From Scleroderma bovista (taxonomy: Eukaryota > Basidiomycota > Agaricomycetes > Boletales > Sclerodermataceae), in contig JAYMGJ010000312.1 in NCBI GenBank assembly GCA_037178675.1, positions 1 through 64,000 of the forward strand: a stretch of DNA of 64,000 nucleotides. Reading direction: 5' to 3'. Shown here in pieces: positions 21,173 to 32,277 of this stretch (its first letter is position 1; the number at the start of each line of letters is the position of its first letter). The notes below the pieces were generated by a model that did no database searches, was not told where the DNA came from, and was given only the letters and a program-made list of their open reading frames with translations. A program made the position numbers and the translations under genes.

Positions 21173-24100
21173 CGTTGACTCTGACTGTGCAACTACGGAG
21201 TTACGCCTCAACGCGTCCGCTCTCTCCGATCCCAACTCCCTTATGCCCCCCGTCACGATTACGTCCCCCGTTGCTATTCCTCCTGTTTCCGCTCTCGTTG
21301 ACTCTGGCTCTAGCCACTGTTTCATAGATAGCAAATTTGTTAATAAACATGCTCTTGAAACCTACGCAATCGCTCCGCTTGAACTCCGCCTCCTAGACGG
21401 TTCTACGAACACCTTCATTACTAAAGCCATCAAACTCGACATTCAGTTCTCCACAGGCGAAGTCAACTCCGAAACATTCTACGTAACTCCGCTGGATTCC
21501 TCCTGTGTGCTGGTCCTCGGACATAGCTGGCTCACCCACTACAATCCGTTGATTGACTGGGTTTTGAGCCACATCGAATTCCGTAAAGGCACACTGCGAA
21601 TGCCTGCATCCCCGGTACCTCCTTCTGTCGAGTCCACCTCTGCAACTGCCTCCACGGCTCCGCCACCAGAGGACTCATCTCCGCCCTCTGACTCCGACTC
21701 GCCTCAGTTGACCGCTCCCTACGTTTCGCTGATAGGCGCTGCTGCATTCGTGCACGCTTGCAAACTCACGGGATCTACCAACTTCACATTGTACATCCGC
21801 CCAGAAGACGCGAAGCTCCGCTCAGCCTCCGCTGCCACTCCTGTCGATTCTCCCAATCTCTCCGCTGTGCCAGAAGTCTACCATGACTTCGCTGATGTCT
21901 TCAGCAAGGCAAAAGCTACCACGCTCGCTCCGCATCGCGAGTATGATCTCCGAATCGATTTGGAGGAAGGTGCAAGCCCTCCACTGGGTACTGTGTACTC
22001 CCTTTCACAGACTGAATTAGGGGCGCTCCGTACATTCATCGACGAGCACCTCTCCTACGGCTTCATTCGACAGTCGACCTCCGCTCATGGAGCTCCTGTC
22101 CTGTTCGTACGCAAAAAGGATGGATCACTCCGCCTCTGCGTCGACTACAGAGGACTGAACAAAATATCAAAGAAAGACCGCTACCCACTCCCTCTCATCT
22201 CCGACCTCCTGGATTCCCCCAGCAAGGCAAAGATCTATTCAAAAATCGATCTCCGCCACGTGTACCATTTGGTCCGTATCGCTGAAGGGGATGAATGGAA
22301 GACCGCGTTTCGCACGCAGTATGGTTCCTTCGAGTGGAATGTCATGCCCTTCGGCTTGACCAATGCTCCCGTGGCTTTCCAGCGATTTTTTAACAGCATT
22401 CTCTCCGATATGCTTGATGTCTGTGTCGTCGTCTACCTGGACGACATCCTTATCTACTCCGAAGACATCGAATCACATCAAAAGCATGTCCACGAAGTCC
22501 TCCAACGCCTCCGCAAGCATAATCTCTTTGCTAAACCAGAAAAGTGCGAATTCCATACCACCTCCACTGAATACCTGGGCTTCTGCCTCTCCCCCGATGG
22601 CCTTTCCATGTCCGCCGACAAAGTCAAAGCCATTTCTGACTGGCCAGAACCCCGCAAGGTGAAGGACATCCAGTCCTTCCTCGGTTTTGCAAACTTCTAC
22701 CGTCGCTTCATCTTCAACTACTCCGACATTGTCGTGCCTCTCACGCGGCTTACCCACAAAAACATTCCTTGGAATTTTGGTGAGGACTGTCACTCCGCCT
22801 TTAACCTCCTGAAGAAGGCCTTCACCTCCGCTCCCATCCTTACCCACTGGGTCCCTGATGCTCCGCTGACTGTGGAGACCGATGCTTCGGACTACGCCAT
22901 CGCTGGAATCCTTTCCATCACTGGCTCCGACGAGGTCCTCCGCCCTGTCGCGTACTACTCGCGCACTCTGTCTGCTCCGGAGCTGAATTATGACACCCAC
23001 AACAAGGAGCTTTTGGCCATTTTCAAGGCTTTTAAGCACTGGCGACACTACCTTGAGGGCTCCACCACTCCGGTTGATGTGGTCACCGACCACAAGAACT
23101 TGGAATATTTCTCCAGCTCCAAGGTCTTGACCTGCCGTCAAGCCCACTGGTCGGAGTACCTCTCCCAGTTCAACCTCGCCATCCACTTCCGCCCTGGACG
23201 CCTTGGAGCTAAGCCTGATGCCCTCACTAGATGCTGGGACATCTACCCAAAAGAGGGGGATAGGGACTACGCTCGGGTCAACCCACACAACCTCCGACCC
23301 ATGTTCACCCAAGAACAGCTCATGTCCTCCCTTAGGGCAACAATTCTCCTCACTCCGGCAATCCGCGCTGCCATCCTCGTCGACGTGGAGCAACTCCACA
23401 AAGACATCCTCGCAGCTCTCCCCTCTGATCCCGTCGCGCTCAGCCACAAGTCCGACTTATCCGATTCTCGGTGGTCATCAGACTCCGCTGGCCTACTCCG
23501 CCTTGATGATAGGATCTACGTGCCGGATGCTAATGATCTCCGCCTCAGAGTCCTCCGCTACAAGCACGACCACCCGCTCTCCGGCCACTTCGGCCAAAAC
23601 CGCACTTTGGAACTAGTCTGCCGGGAATATACCTGGCCAGGTGTCCGCACCTTCATAAAAGACTACGTAAGTTCCTGCACATCCTGCGGACGTGCTAAGG
23701 TCCCTAGGCATAGGTCCTACGGCCTATTAAAACAACTTCCGATCCCCGCTCGCCCATGGCATTCCATATCCATGGACTTCATCGAGCAACTACCCTCCTC
23801 CGATGGATTCACCTCCATCTTAGTCGTCGTGGACCGCCTCTCGAAGCAAGGAATATTCATTCCGACCTACGACACCATCACTTCCCCTGAGCTTGCCAAG
23901 CTCTTTGTCGCGCATGTGTTTTCCAAACACGGAGTACCCACCCATGTCACCTCCGACAGAGGTTCGGAGTTCGTTTCTCACTTCTTCCGATCGCTCGGAA
24001 AGCACTCGGAATGACCTTACATTTCACCTCTGGCTATCACCCAGAAGGAGATGGTCAAACCGAGCGGACGAACCAAACACTCGAGCAGTACCTCCGAATC

Positions 24101-24853
24101 TACTGCAATTATCAACAAGACAACTGGGCCGAACTCCTCCCACTTGCAGAGTTCACATTTAATAACTCTCCCAGCGCAACCACTGGTGTCTCGCCCTTCT
24201 TCGCTAATAAAGGCTACCACCCTGACATCGCAGTAAACTCCGACTTGGGCCTCAGTTCCTCCCGCACTCAAGAATACACCTCCGACCTCAAAGAACTCCA
24301 TGATTTTCTCCGCTCTGAGATGGCCCTTGCGCAACAGCGCTACCAAGGCCCCACAGATGTGGAAAGATCAACTCCGCCAGATTTTAAAATAGGTGATGAA
24401 GTCTATGTGAAGGCGAAGTATTTCAGGTCTACGCGCCCCTCCAAGAAGCTCTCCGATAAGAATTTCGGACCCTTCGAAATAATAGCCAAACCTGGATCGC
24501 TCTCCTTCATGCTCCAACTCCCCGACACCATGAAGTCCATGCACCCAGTATTCCACGTGTCTCAACTCGAGACCTCCCACCAAAGCAGTATTCCCAATCG
24601 CGTCCAATCTCCGCCACCTCCGATCGAAGTTGACGGAGAAGTCGAATACGAAGTTGAAGAAATCCTAGACTCCAAGATCGACCGCAGAAGACGCCACTGC
24701 CAACTCCTCTACCTAGTCCGCTGGGCTGGCTACGCCGGTACAGATGAAGAAACGTCGTGGCTCCTTGCCACTGAGCTCAACCATGCGTCGGAGCTCATCG
24801 AGGATTTCCATCACAAGTACCCAGGCAAGCCTGGTCCGCACAAGTCCACCTAA
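21133..24853 (+). pseudogene. Gypsy-2 Pol, one frameshift in integrase
   Basis: In the -1 frame relative to gag the polyprotein shows retropepsin (LVDSGSSHCFIDS), RT (GYPL-type opening, YLDDILIYS active site intact), RNase H (ETDASDYAIAG), the integrase zinc site (HPLSGHFGQNR...CTSCGRAK) and core (MDFIEQLP, TSDRGSEF, GQTERTNQ). The chromodomain lies near the end (EYEVEEILDSKIDRR...YLVRWAGY). At about 23998-24002 a run of A is one base shorter than in Gypsy-3, so the frame breaks between the second Asp and the Glu of the integrase DDE triad and resumes at 24011. That single lesion separates it from an open frame. Confidence 0.93.
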
Positions 24854-25067
24854 GTCACTCCGCCACCTCCGAACTCACTCCGTTACGTTGAAATCTACAA
24901 GGCAACCCATTCAAATAAAATTGTAGTACAAAAATACAACAAACAAAAATATATATATATATGTAGTTAGTCCATTAATCCTCCTCTCCCTCCGCATCCG
25001 CCATCCCCTCTTCGTCATCTCTGTCTGCTCCATTCTCCTCCTCCTGCTCCGCCGCTGCGATCTCCTT

Positions 25068-26203
25068 TTATGTCGTCCCCGTCGACGACCCCTGGATGAA
25101 CTGGCGCCGCTTGACCATGATTCGGTCCATTTCGGCCATCCGCCTTTCTTCCATCGCTGCGCGCCTCCTCTCCAACTCCAGTCGCTCCCGCTCTAGCTCA
25201 AGCCGCTCCCTCTTGATCACCATCCACTCTTGCTCTCGTGCCTCAGACGCCCCCATCCACTCAGCAAGCTGCACTAGTGTCTGGGTAAGCATACCCAGCG
25301 CATCGCGCTGTTCCTCCGCCATCGCTCGGGGCACCCCGAATACCTCCTCTTCGTCCGCCTCATCCTCCTCCGTCGTGTTCCGCGCCTTCTTGCGCTTGCT
25401 TGCCCCCTTTGGCAAGGTGTTCGCCTCACTCTGCTGTCGTCTCCTCGCCACCCGTTTTGATGCCGCTGCTCCGCCGTTCTCTGTCCCGCTCCCTGCGACC
25501 GTGGAAGCCTCCGCCGCTTTCCCTGCTGTGCTTCAAGAGCAGGACTTGCGTGCACCCTGGCATGGCGCGCACACCGTCGCTTTCGACTTCGCCTGGGCCA
25601 TGCACCCTGCTGGGTTATTGAGGTGGTCTTGACACCACGCACATGGGGCACGCCTCCCGTCTGCTGCCACTGCTGGCACCGCCGTCGCACCACCGCTACC
25701 TTGAGTGACCGCGATGGCCTCCGCTCGCGCCTGTGACCTCCACTATTGTTCCGCCGCCTTCCGTGCCTCGAACTCTCGCCTCTGCCTTTCAATGTGTGCG
25801 TCCTGCACCGCTTCGATCCTCGCCCGCTTCTCCACCTCTGCACGCTCCCTCGCCAGTTCCGCCTGATGCTCCTCCTCTGCTTTGCACGCTGCCTCAGCTC
25901 TGGCTGCCTCCTCGGCTCTGCGTGCCTGTCGTGGCGCCATCACGTCAGTACCATGCAATGAACGTTGTGTTCACCACACACCTCCTTCCGTCTCTGAACC
26001 TCCGCTCTGGCCTCCTCTACCTTCCATCGTTGCTCTGCCTCCGCTGCCTTCTTCGCTGCCTCCCTCCGCTCGCGCTCGACAGACTTCGCCGTCGCGTCAG
26101 CCTCGTCGTCCTCCGAGTCGGTGACCAGTTCATGGTCTTCCACTTCTTGCCACTCACGGCGCTGGGCTTGCGAAGGGGCTGGTGTGCTACACTGAGAAGT
26201 CAT
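25068..26203 (-). pseudogene. Gypsy-2 antisense gene (decayed copy)
   Basis: Oriented against pol, this is the counterpart of the Gypsy-3 gene at 30870-32161. It starts MTSQCSTP at 26203, has the same acidic segment (HELVTDSEDDEAD), a 56-bp intron at 25926-25981 (GTGTGT...ACAG) and a coiled coil. A TAG follows at 25743-25745 where Gypsy-3 has CAG. The six-cysteine motif persists with the same spacing (CAWCQDHLNNPAGC, then CAPCQGARKSC) and is followed by a TGA at 25533-25535. The C-terminal coiled coil (MAEEQRDALGMLTQ) is recognisable to 25068. A TATAAGAG box lies at 26256-26263. Confidence 0.82.
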
Positions 26204-26368
26204 GTTCGGTGTAGAAAGACAAGTTGTATGAACAATGCGGACAACATGCGTCGCACTCTTATACGCCCACGGTAAATTCCGAACTCCGATCAAAACGCTT
26301 ATCTCAGCAGAACAATGCCAAAATCGCGAAGTCCACACGCACAAAGGCCCTCAAGGGTTCAGGCCCTA

Positions 26369-26380
26369 AAGGGGGGATAC
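26369..26380 (+). other. Gypsy-2 polypurine tract
   Basis: TAAAGGGGGGATAC ends directly before the 3' LTR. Gypsy-3 has GAAGGGGGGATAC in the same place. Confidence 0.8.
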
Positions 26381-26991
26381 TGTCACGACCGCGTGACGCC
26401 TTCTGACTCCGCAAGGCCCCTAGTCTGCTGCAGACTCAAGTCTGATCATGATCGGACACCTCCGACGCTACGTACCCATCTCCGCTCCGACTTTTTGACG
26501 CTGTGTCTCCTTTTAGTATATAGTTCCACGCCTATGCCTCCGGTTATTCTGTGCTCCGTTAACCTTTTGATCCGTCACACTTATCATTGATCTCCGTTCC
26601 GTGTACCTTATTCATCCGTTTGTCATCCACAGACTCTTAGCTATGTCTCCGCTATGTCTCTCTCCGCTTCTCGGTTACTGTACATATCCGGTGTATAGTA
26701 TAAGTACTCCGCACGCTGAGGGGATTGTCCCTCAGTTTGAATATCAGCTTGAATACCTCCCGCGAACTCTCCTCTGTCCCCTCTGCCTTCTGGCAAACCC
26801 GACCTTCGTCGGACCTCCATCTCTCCATTCCTTAGTCCTCCGAAATTCGAGGACGCAGGTATCGCAAGGGCGCAGCACATACGCTGAAGCCAAGTCCTCA
26901 AACACTTCCGCATCTCCTCCGCCTGTCGTCGACGACCCTTCGTACTTATCTCCACTCTCGTCGGAGTTCGTCAGAGGAAACGATTCTGACA
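26381..26991 (+). repeat. Gypsy-2 3' LTR (611 bp)
   Basis: Starts TGTCACGACCGCGTGACG and ends GATTCTGACA. Same length as the 5' copy, with 12 differences by eye. Confidence 0.93.
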
Positions 26992-26996
26992 AGATG

Positions 26997-27351
26997 CCAA
27001 AGAAGGAGAAAGAATATTTTTATTTGATCGGGAATTAAGCACACTTGATTTTACTTCCAGCGCTGAGCCCTTTGCAGGGACCCCCTTAGAAGGTACAGAA
27101 TAATCCGAGTCACAGTCCATACTATCAACAGACAAAACAGAAAAGCGAGAAGGAGAAACCGAAACAGGAGAAACTACAGAAGACACTTTTTTATGGGTTT
27201 TCACTATTTTTGTACGTAACAAAGCAATGCAGTATTTAAATATTTCCTGCACGGCAGGAACAGTAGCATGAGAAAGTCTATAGTCCAGTATACGTACAGC
27301 TAAGTCCAAAGAAGATTCGAGAGCGAGGATGCCCAATGTGTCCTCACTCAC
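26997..27351 (-). pseudogene. Gypsy-1 gag-protease linker
   Basis: A Ser/Val/Lys-rich frame (start near 27351) that continues in frame across the Gypsy-2 target into the protease fragment ending at 19117. It carries no motif of its own. The frame overlaps the knuckle frame end by one base, consistent with a separate gag and pol frame or an indel. Confidence 0.7.
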
Positions 27352-27584
27352 TAATCTTTTAAATCCCTGAAGAATGCCTGCATTTCTGCAAATGTCATTC
27401 CTCTTACTGCATTTAGCCGGTCATCCTCCGGCTGGGCTTGCGTTGCCCATGCTTGTGGTTGCCCACAGTGAGGGCGGCAGCGCAGCTTGGTGCACTCACA
27501 TGCGATGTGGCCAAATAATTGGCAATTGTAGCATTGGGGCCCTTTACCCCTTTGCTGGTTTGTCTCAGCTGCACCTATATCCAT
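27351..27584 (-). pseudogene. Gypsy-1 Gag nucleocapsid knuckle
   Basis: The frame contains CYNCQLFGHIACEC, a CX2CX4HX4C zinc knuckle for RNA packaging, followed by the gag C-terminus (EMQAFFRDLKD). It lies in another frame from the main gag module, indicating an indel near 27600. Confidence 0.85.
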
Positions 27585-27638
27585 GGGGGTACCACTCCCA
27601 GATGCGGCTGCAGACGAATAGTTTTGGCCCTGGTAATA

Positions 27639-28352
27639 TCAGGCTGAGCCTTGGCCCTGAAGATTAATGAGGAAGAGTTCCTGGGCTCTCCCCATAGCAT
27701 GGGCTGAATTTGCAAGCCGGGCATACGTGTCCCGATGCATACCCTGTATGTAAATCTGCTCCAAGAGTTTCCTCTGGAGTGCACATTCAAGCAGGTCATG
27801 GGCGTAATCGTCCATGCACCCACCCTGGTTCTTGAGCGCCTCGAACTGCACTAAGAAATCGACGATTCTCTGCCTAGGGCCTTGTCTTAGGTGGAGAAGT
27901 TGGGCACGTGCCCACTCGGCATTGTTTCCGGGGAGAAAGAACCTCTCTATCTCCTCCGAGAAGTCATCCCAAGCGGGCCAGGCTGGCGGGGGCGTGGGTT
28001 GGCCTGCTGGTACAGGTGGGGCATTGGCGAGGGCTTGTGCTGCCGCCATGCAGCTGTCCAAGCGAACCTGAGCCCACCAACCAGCCTTCGGGCCAGTGAG
28101 CCAGGAGAGAACCGCAGCAGTGACCTGGGCATCTGTTGCCCCGTCCATCGAGATCTGTAACCAGATCTTGATTTTCGACCACCACTCATGGAACCTCTGA
28201 GGGGAGCCGTCATAACTCCTGGGATCCACGACCACCTTCTTGCGCAGCGGCGGTGCAGGCTGAGGCTGTGCAGCCACAAGGGCCGCAATATGTGCCTGGA
28301 GGTTGACTTGCCCCTGGATGAGCTGGGCAAGGAGTTGGTTGAGGTCTGCCAT
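27639..28352 (-). pseudogene. Gypsy-1 Gag core
   Basis: The 238-codon frame opens MADLNQLLAQLIQGQVNLQ and includes the gypsy gag core: DPRSYDGSPQRFHEWWSKIK, VLSWLTGPKAGWWAQ, FLPGNNAEWARAQLLHLRQ, IVDFLVQFEALKNQ. It would form the particle shell. The frame ends before the zinc knuckle, so the copy is frameshifted. Confidence 0.87.
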
Positions 28353-29000
28353 GACGAACTAGTAGGGGCGGAGTCGAGAGTAAGGGGTTGGTCGCTTCTG
28401 GACCAGGTGGAGATGGGAGGAACAGAATGTGCAGCGGCACATGAGAGGGAGGTCTGGCAGGGGCGGGACAGGAAGGGAACAGTGGAAGCTGAGGAGGACT
28501 CGTAATTCGAAGTCGCTAACAAGGCAACTGTAGGCGGCAATGGCGTTGGTGAACTGAAACTCCTCCTCAATTGCTGACTCCCTTTCTCATGGTTTAGGGG
28601 CAGCATCGGGGTGAGGACCATAGATAATTGCCAAGCGCTCCTGTTGCGCTTCGACAAGGTGGCGGGGAAACTGGTAAGGTATGGTGGTGACATAAGGGGT
28701 GACGTAGAGGTAAGCTATACGGGACTAGATCCCCACAGGTGTTCCTCTAAACTAAGCACAAGATCCTGTTCGCCTGTCGTGCTCGCCAGGTCAGGGCAGT
28801 GGCACAGCTATGCAGAATACAAGTGGCTAGAGGCTGCAGATCACGGTTCTACCTCTGCATGGACGCAGGAACTACGAGTATGTATAGCTCAATCACCTTG
28901 AGGCTGTGAACCTCTCTTGAATGGGCGCCGCTCTTCAGACACCAGGCACAACCCTGGGCTGGTGTACAGTACGTAAAGAGACGGTGCTAAGAACTCCCAA
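28353..29000 (-). other. Gypsy-1 5' leader, proximal part
   Basis: Upstream of gag on the minus strand, with no coding motif. It is joined to 39008-39172 once element B is removed, giving a leader of about 0.8 kb before the 5' LTR. Confidence 0.6.
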
Positions 29001-29431
29001 CATCAGCAAAACCATAAGTTGCTGTGCCAAGCTGTGCCGAGCTGTACAGCTGGCTACAGTCCCCACAGTGATACAGATGGGTCCCCATTTGTACAGCGCT
29101 GTCACAGTGCTGTACAGATCGCGACACAATCTCGGGTCCTGTACACACCATACCTAATATAGATAGACTCATATACTGTGCCTACTGTATCGCGCTGTCG
29201 CACCATGTCGTCGATCTGTATCCCACTGTCGTAGTACTGTAGTCAACTGTATTATATTGCAAATCTAGTACAATACATTGCTATATAATAGTGCTAATTG
29301 ATGCTGCAGTTGTGGTAGTCGTGGTTGGGGTTTGCGAACGGCTGGTGCTGGTGCTGGTGCTGGGATCGTCGCTGGTGGTGGTCGTGTGACTGAGTGTGTG
29401 CGTGCTGGTGGTGGTTGCGTCGCAGTGCGTG

Positions 29432-29708
29432 TTGAAAAGATAACAATGTGTTTGGGTGGCTGCTCCCTCAGATGAGGTGCATTCGACCCAGGGACTTCTG
29501 GAGGTCTGGCAAGGCTCCCAGGGACTAAGGAGACTAAGAAACTAGAGAGTGGAAGGGTGGTTCAGTCACTCCAAGACTGAGCTCAAAGATATACACTGAA
29601 GAGAAGGATTTTTTTGCTTAGTAAGCTAAGTACAAGCCTACATAGCTAAGGTAAGAGTCCAGTATCAGTACTACCAATTCTACACCTAGAGACAGGACTG
29701 TCTCTACA
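29432..29708 (-). mobile_element. Solo LTR, copy 2
   Basis: Reverse-oriented copy of 59-333 with the same TGTAGAGACAG start on the minus strand. It is flanked by GCGTG at 29427-29431 and 29709-29713, though the surrounding sequence is itself repetitive. Confidence 0.72.
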
Positions 29709-30002
29709 GCGTGCTGGTGCTGGGGTCGTTGTTGTTGTTGACACTGGTGGTAGTGGTTGTCGTGTCGCAGCATGCGCGTGTGCTGGCGCTGGGGTAATCG
29801 CCGTTGCTGTCGATGCAGATGGTCGTCATTGTGCCGCAGCATGTGCATGCTGGCGCTGGGATCGTCGCTGTCGTTGTTGTCGACGACGACAACGGTGGTG
29901 GTGGTGGTCGCTTCGCAGCGTGCGTACATGCTGGCACTGGGGCCGTTGTCATCGCCAGTCGTGGTCGTGGTTGCGTCGCATCGCAGCGTGCTGGCGCTGG
30001 AG

Positions 30003-30692
30003 TGTCAGAACCGTTTCCTCCGACGAACTCCGACGCAAGCGGAGTTAAGTGCGAAGGGTTGTCGACGACAGGTGGAGGAGATGCGGAAGGGTTTGAGGAC
30101 TTGGCTTCAGCGTATGTGCTGCGCCCTTGCGATACCTGCGTCCTCGTATTTCGGAGGACTAAGGGACAGAGAGACGGAGGTCCGACGAAGGTCGGAGTTG
30201 CCAGAAGGCAGAGGAGACAGAGGAGGGCAGAGGAGAGTTCGCGGGAGGTATTCAAGCTGATATTCGAACTGAGGGACAATCCCCTCAGCGTGCGGAGTAC
30301 TTATACTTTACATCGGGAATGTACAGTAACCGAGAAGCGGAGAGAAACACAGCGGAGACGTAGGTAAGAGTCTGCGGATGACAAACGGATGAGTAACATA
30401 CACGGAACGGAGATCAGTGATAAGCGTAACGGATCAAAAGGTTAACGGATCACAGCTATGAGTAATCATATCTAATCTAAAACGGGAACAAAGGAAACAG
30501 GAACAGAGACGGAACGGAAGCATACGATAACCGGAGGCATAGGCGCGGAACTATATACCAAAAGGAGACGGAGCGTCAATAGTCGGAGCGGAGATGGATA
30601 CATAGCGTCGGAGGTGTGCGATTACGATCGGACTTGAGTTTACAACAGACTAGAGGCCTTGCGGAGTCACGAGGCGTCACGCGGTCGTGACA
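30003..30692 (-). repeat. Gypsy-3 3' LTR (690 bp)
   Basis: On the minus strand it runs TGTCACGACCGCGTGACG to ACGGTTCTGACA. The purine tract GAAGGGGGGATAC abuts it at 30693-30705. Confidence 0.93.
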
Positions 30693-30810
30693 GTATCCCC
30701 CCTTCAGGGCCTGAACCCTTGAGGGCCTTTGTGCGTGTGGACTTCGCGATTTTGGCATTGTTCTGCTGAGATAAGCTTTTGATCGGAGTTCGGAATTTAC
30801 CGTGGGCGCG

Positions 30811-30818
30811 TATAAGAG
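30811..30818 (+). promoter_or_regulatory. TATA box of the Gypsy-3 antisense gene
   Basis: TATAAGAG lies 52 bases before the ATG at 30870. The same box occurs 53 bases before the start of the Gypsy-2 copy, within conserved sequence. It lies outside the LTR, so this gene probably has its own promoter. Confidence 0.65.
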
Positions 30819-30869
30819 TGCGACGCATGTTGTCCGCATTGTTCAAACACCTTGTCCTTCTACCACAAC

Positions 30870-32161
30870 ATGGCTTCCCAACACACCACACCCATCCCCG
30901 CCGAGAACCAGCAACGCGACTGGAAGGAAGCGGAAGACCACGAGCTGGTCACCGACTCTGAAGACGACGAGGCCGACGCAACGGCGAAGTTCGTGGAGCG
31001 CGAGCGGAGAGAAGTAGCGAGGAAGGCGGCGGAAGCAGAGCAGCGACGAAAGGTAGAGGAGGCGCGAGCGGAAGTGCAGAGGAGGAAGGAGGTGCGTGGC
31101 GAACGCACTGTTCGCAAGGTAGTACTGACGCGAAGGCGACATGGCAGGCACGCAGGGCCGAAGAGGCTCGCAAAGCGGAGGAGGCGAGAGCAGAGGCGGA
31201 GCGCAAGGCGGAAGAAGAGGCGAAGGCGGAAGCAGCGCGTAAAGCGGAGGAGGAACGGAAAGCAGAGGAAGCGCGAGAGCGCGAGAAGCGGATCGAGGCG
31301 CTGCAAGAGGCGCATATAGAGCGACAGAGGCAGGAGTTCGAGGCGCGGAAGGCGCTGGGGCAGCAGCGGCGGTTACAGGCGCGAGCGGAGTCTATCGCGG
31401 CTACACAAGGTAGCGGAGAGGGGACGATGGCGGCGCCAACAGTGACGACAGCGGTGAGGCGTTCTGCCTGCGTGAGGTGCCGGGAACACCTCAACAACCC
31501 GATTGGGTGTGTGGCTCAGGCGAGCTCGAAGGCGACGGCCTGTGCACGCTGCCAGGCTGCACGCAAATCGTGCTCGTGGAGCACGGCAGGGAAGGCTGCG
31601 GAGGCGTCGACACCAGCGGGGAGCGCGACGGAGGGAAGTGGGAAGCCGGTGGAGAAGCGCGCGACGAAGAGGAGGTCGAGGACCGCGACGAACACGTCGC
31701 CAAGGGGCGGAGAGAAGCGCAAGAAGACCCGTACGACGACGGAGGAGGGGGAAGACGAAGAGGAGATGTTTGGGGTCCCGAAGGCGATGGCGGAGGAGCA
31801 GCGCGACGCGCTGGGTATGCTTACCCAGTCGCTAGCGCAGCTGTCGGAGCGCTTGGCAGCCTCCGAGGCGCGGGAGATCGAGAGGCTCGAGATCGAGCGA
31901 GAGCGCTTGGCGCTCGAAAGGAGGCGGTCGGCGAGGGAGGACGAGAGGGTGGAGATGGAGAGGGCTCGATTGGAGATCGAGCAACAGCGGGCGGAGGACA
32001 TGTGGCGCCTTGGCACGTTGGTGCGGGCGCCCTTTGTCCAAGGGTCGTCGACAGGGTCGACGCGGAGGGAGTTGGAGGCGGCGAAGGCGACCGAGGTCGA
32101 GAAAGGAGCGGAGGCGGACGATGAAGATGGTATGGCCGACGCGGAGGGAGAGGATGACTGA
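30870..32161 (+). CDS. Antisense element gene: coiled coil with six-Cys Zn-cluster-like motif
   Basis: The gene lies between pol and the 3' LTR of Gypsy-3, on the opposite strand, tail to tail with pol (116 bp between stops). Exons are 30870-31091 and 31148-32161. The 56-bp intron has GTGCGT, a TACTGAC branch site and CAG, and joins two frames that otherwise do not match. The 411-aa product has an acidic patch near residue 25-35, a long Glu/Arg/Ala coiled coil (about 40-160), then CVRC, C, CARC and C at residues 182-216 (CX2CX9CX10CX2CX6C). This resembles but does not equal fungal Zn2Cys6. A basic stretch, a second coiled coil (about 270-350) and an acidic tail follow. Function unknown; DNA or RNA binding is inferred. 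The Gypsy-2 copy keeps the cysteine spacing. Confidence 0.78.
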
Positions 32162-32277
32162 CGGACTAACTGCATATATATTTTTTTTTACTTTTGTACT
32201 ACCGTTTTTGTTATTTGAATGGAGTATTTTTGCGGATTTGTAAGATATCGGAGTGAGTTCGGATGTGGCAGGGTGAT

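Larger units (their letters stand above)
19118..26991 (+). mobile_element. Gypsy-2: chromovirus with antisense gene
   Basis: LTRs of 611 bp (19118-19728 and 26381-26991) are flanked by AGATG (19113-19117 and 26992-26996). The layout is LTR, gag, -1 frameshift signal, pol with protease-RT-RNase H-integrase-chromodomain, then an oppositely oriented spliced gene, purine tract and LTR. Proteins are highly similar to Gypsy-3. The LTRs differ at 12 bases, all CpG-type. Pol has one single-base deletion and the antisense gene has stops. Confidence 0.94.

Noticed and set aside
25274..25843. 189-codon frame antisense to Gypsy-2
   Set aside because: Arg-rich shadow frame of the antisense gene; the real frame is identified by alignment to Gypsy-3 and by the Cys motif.
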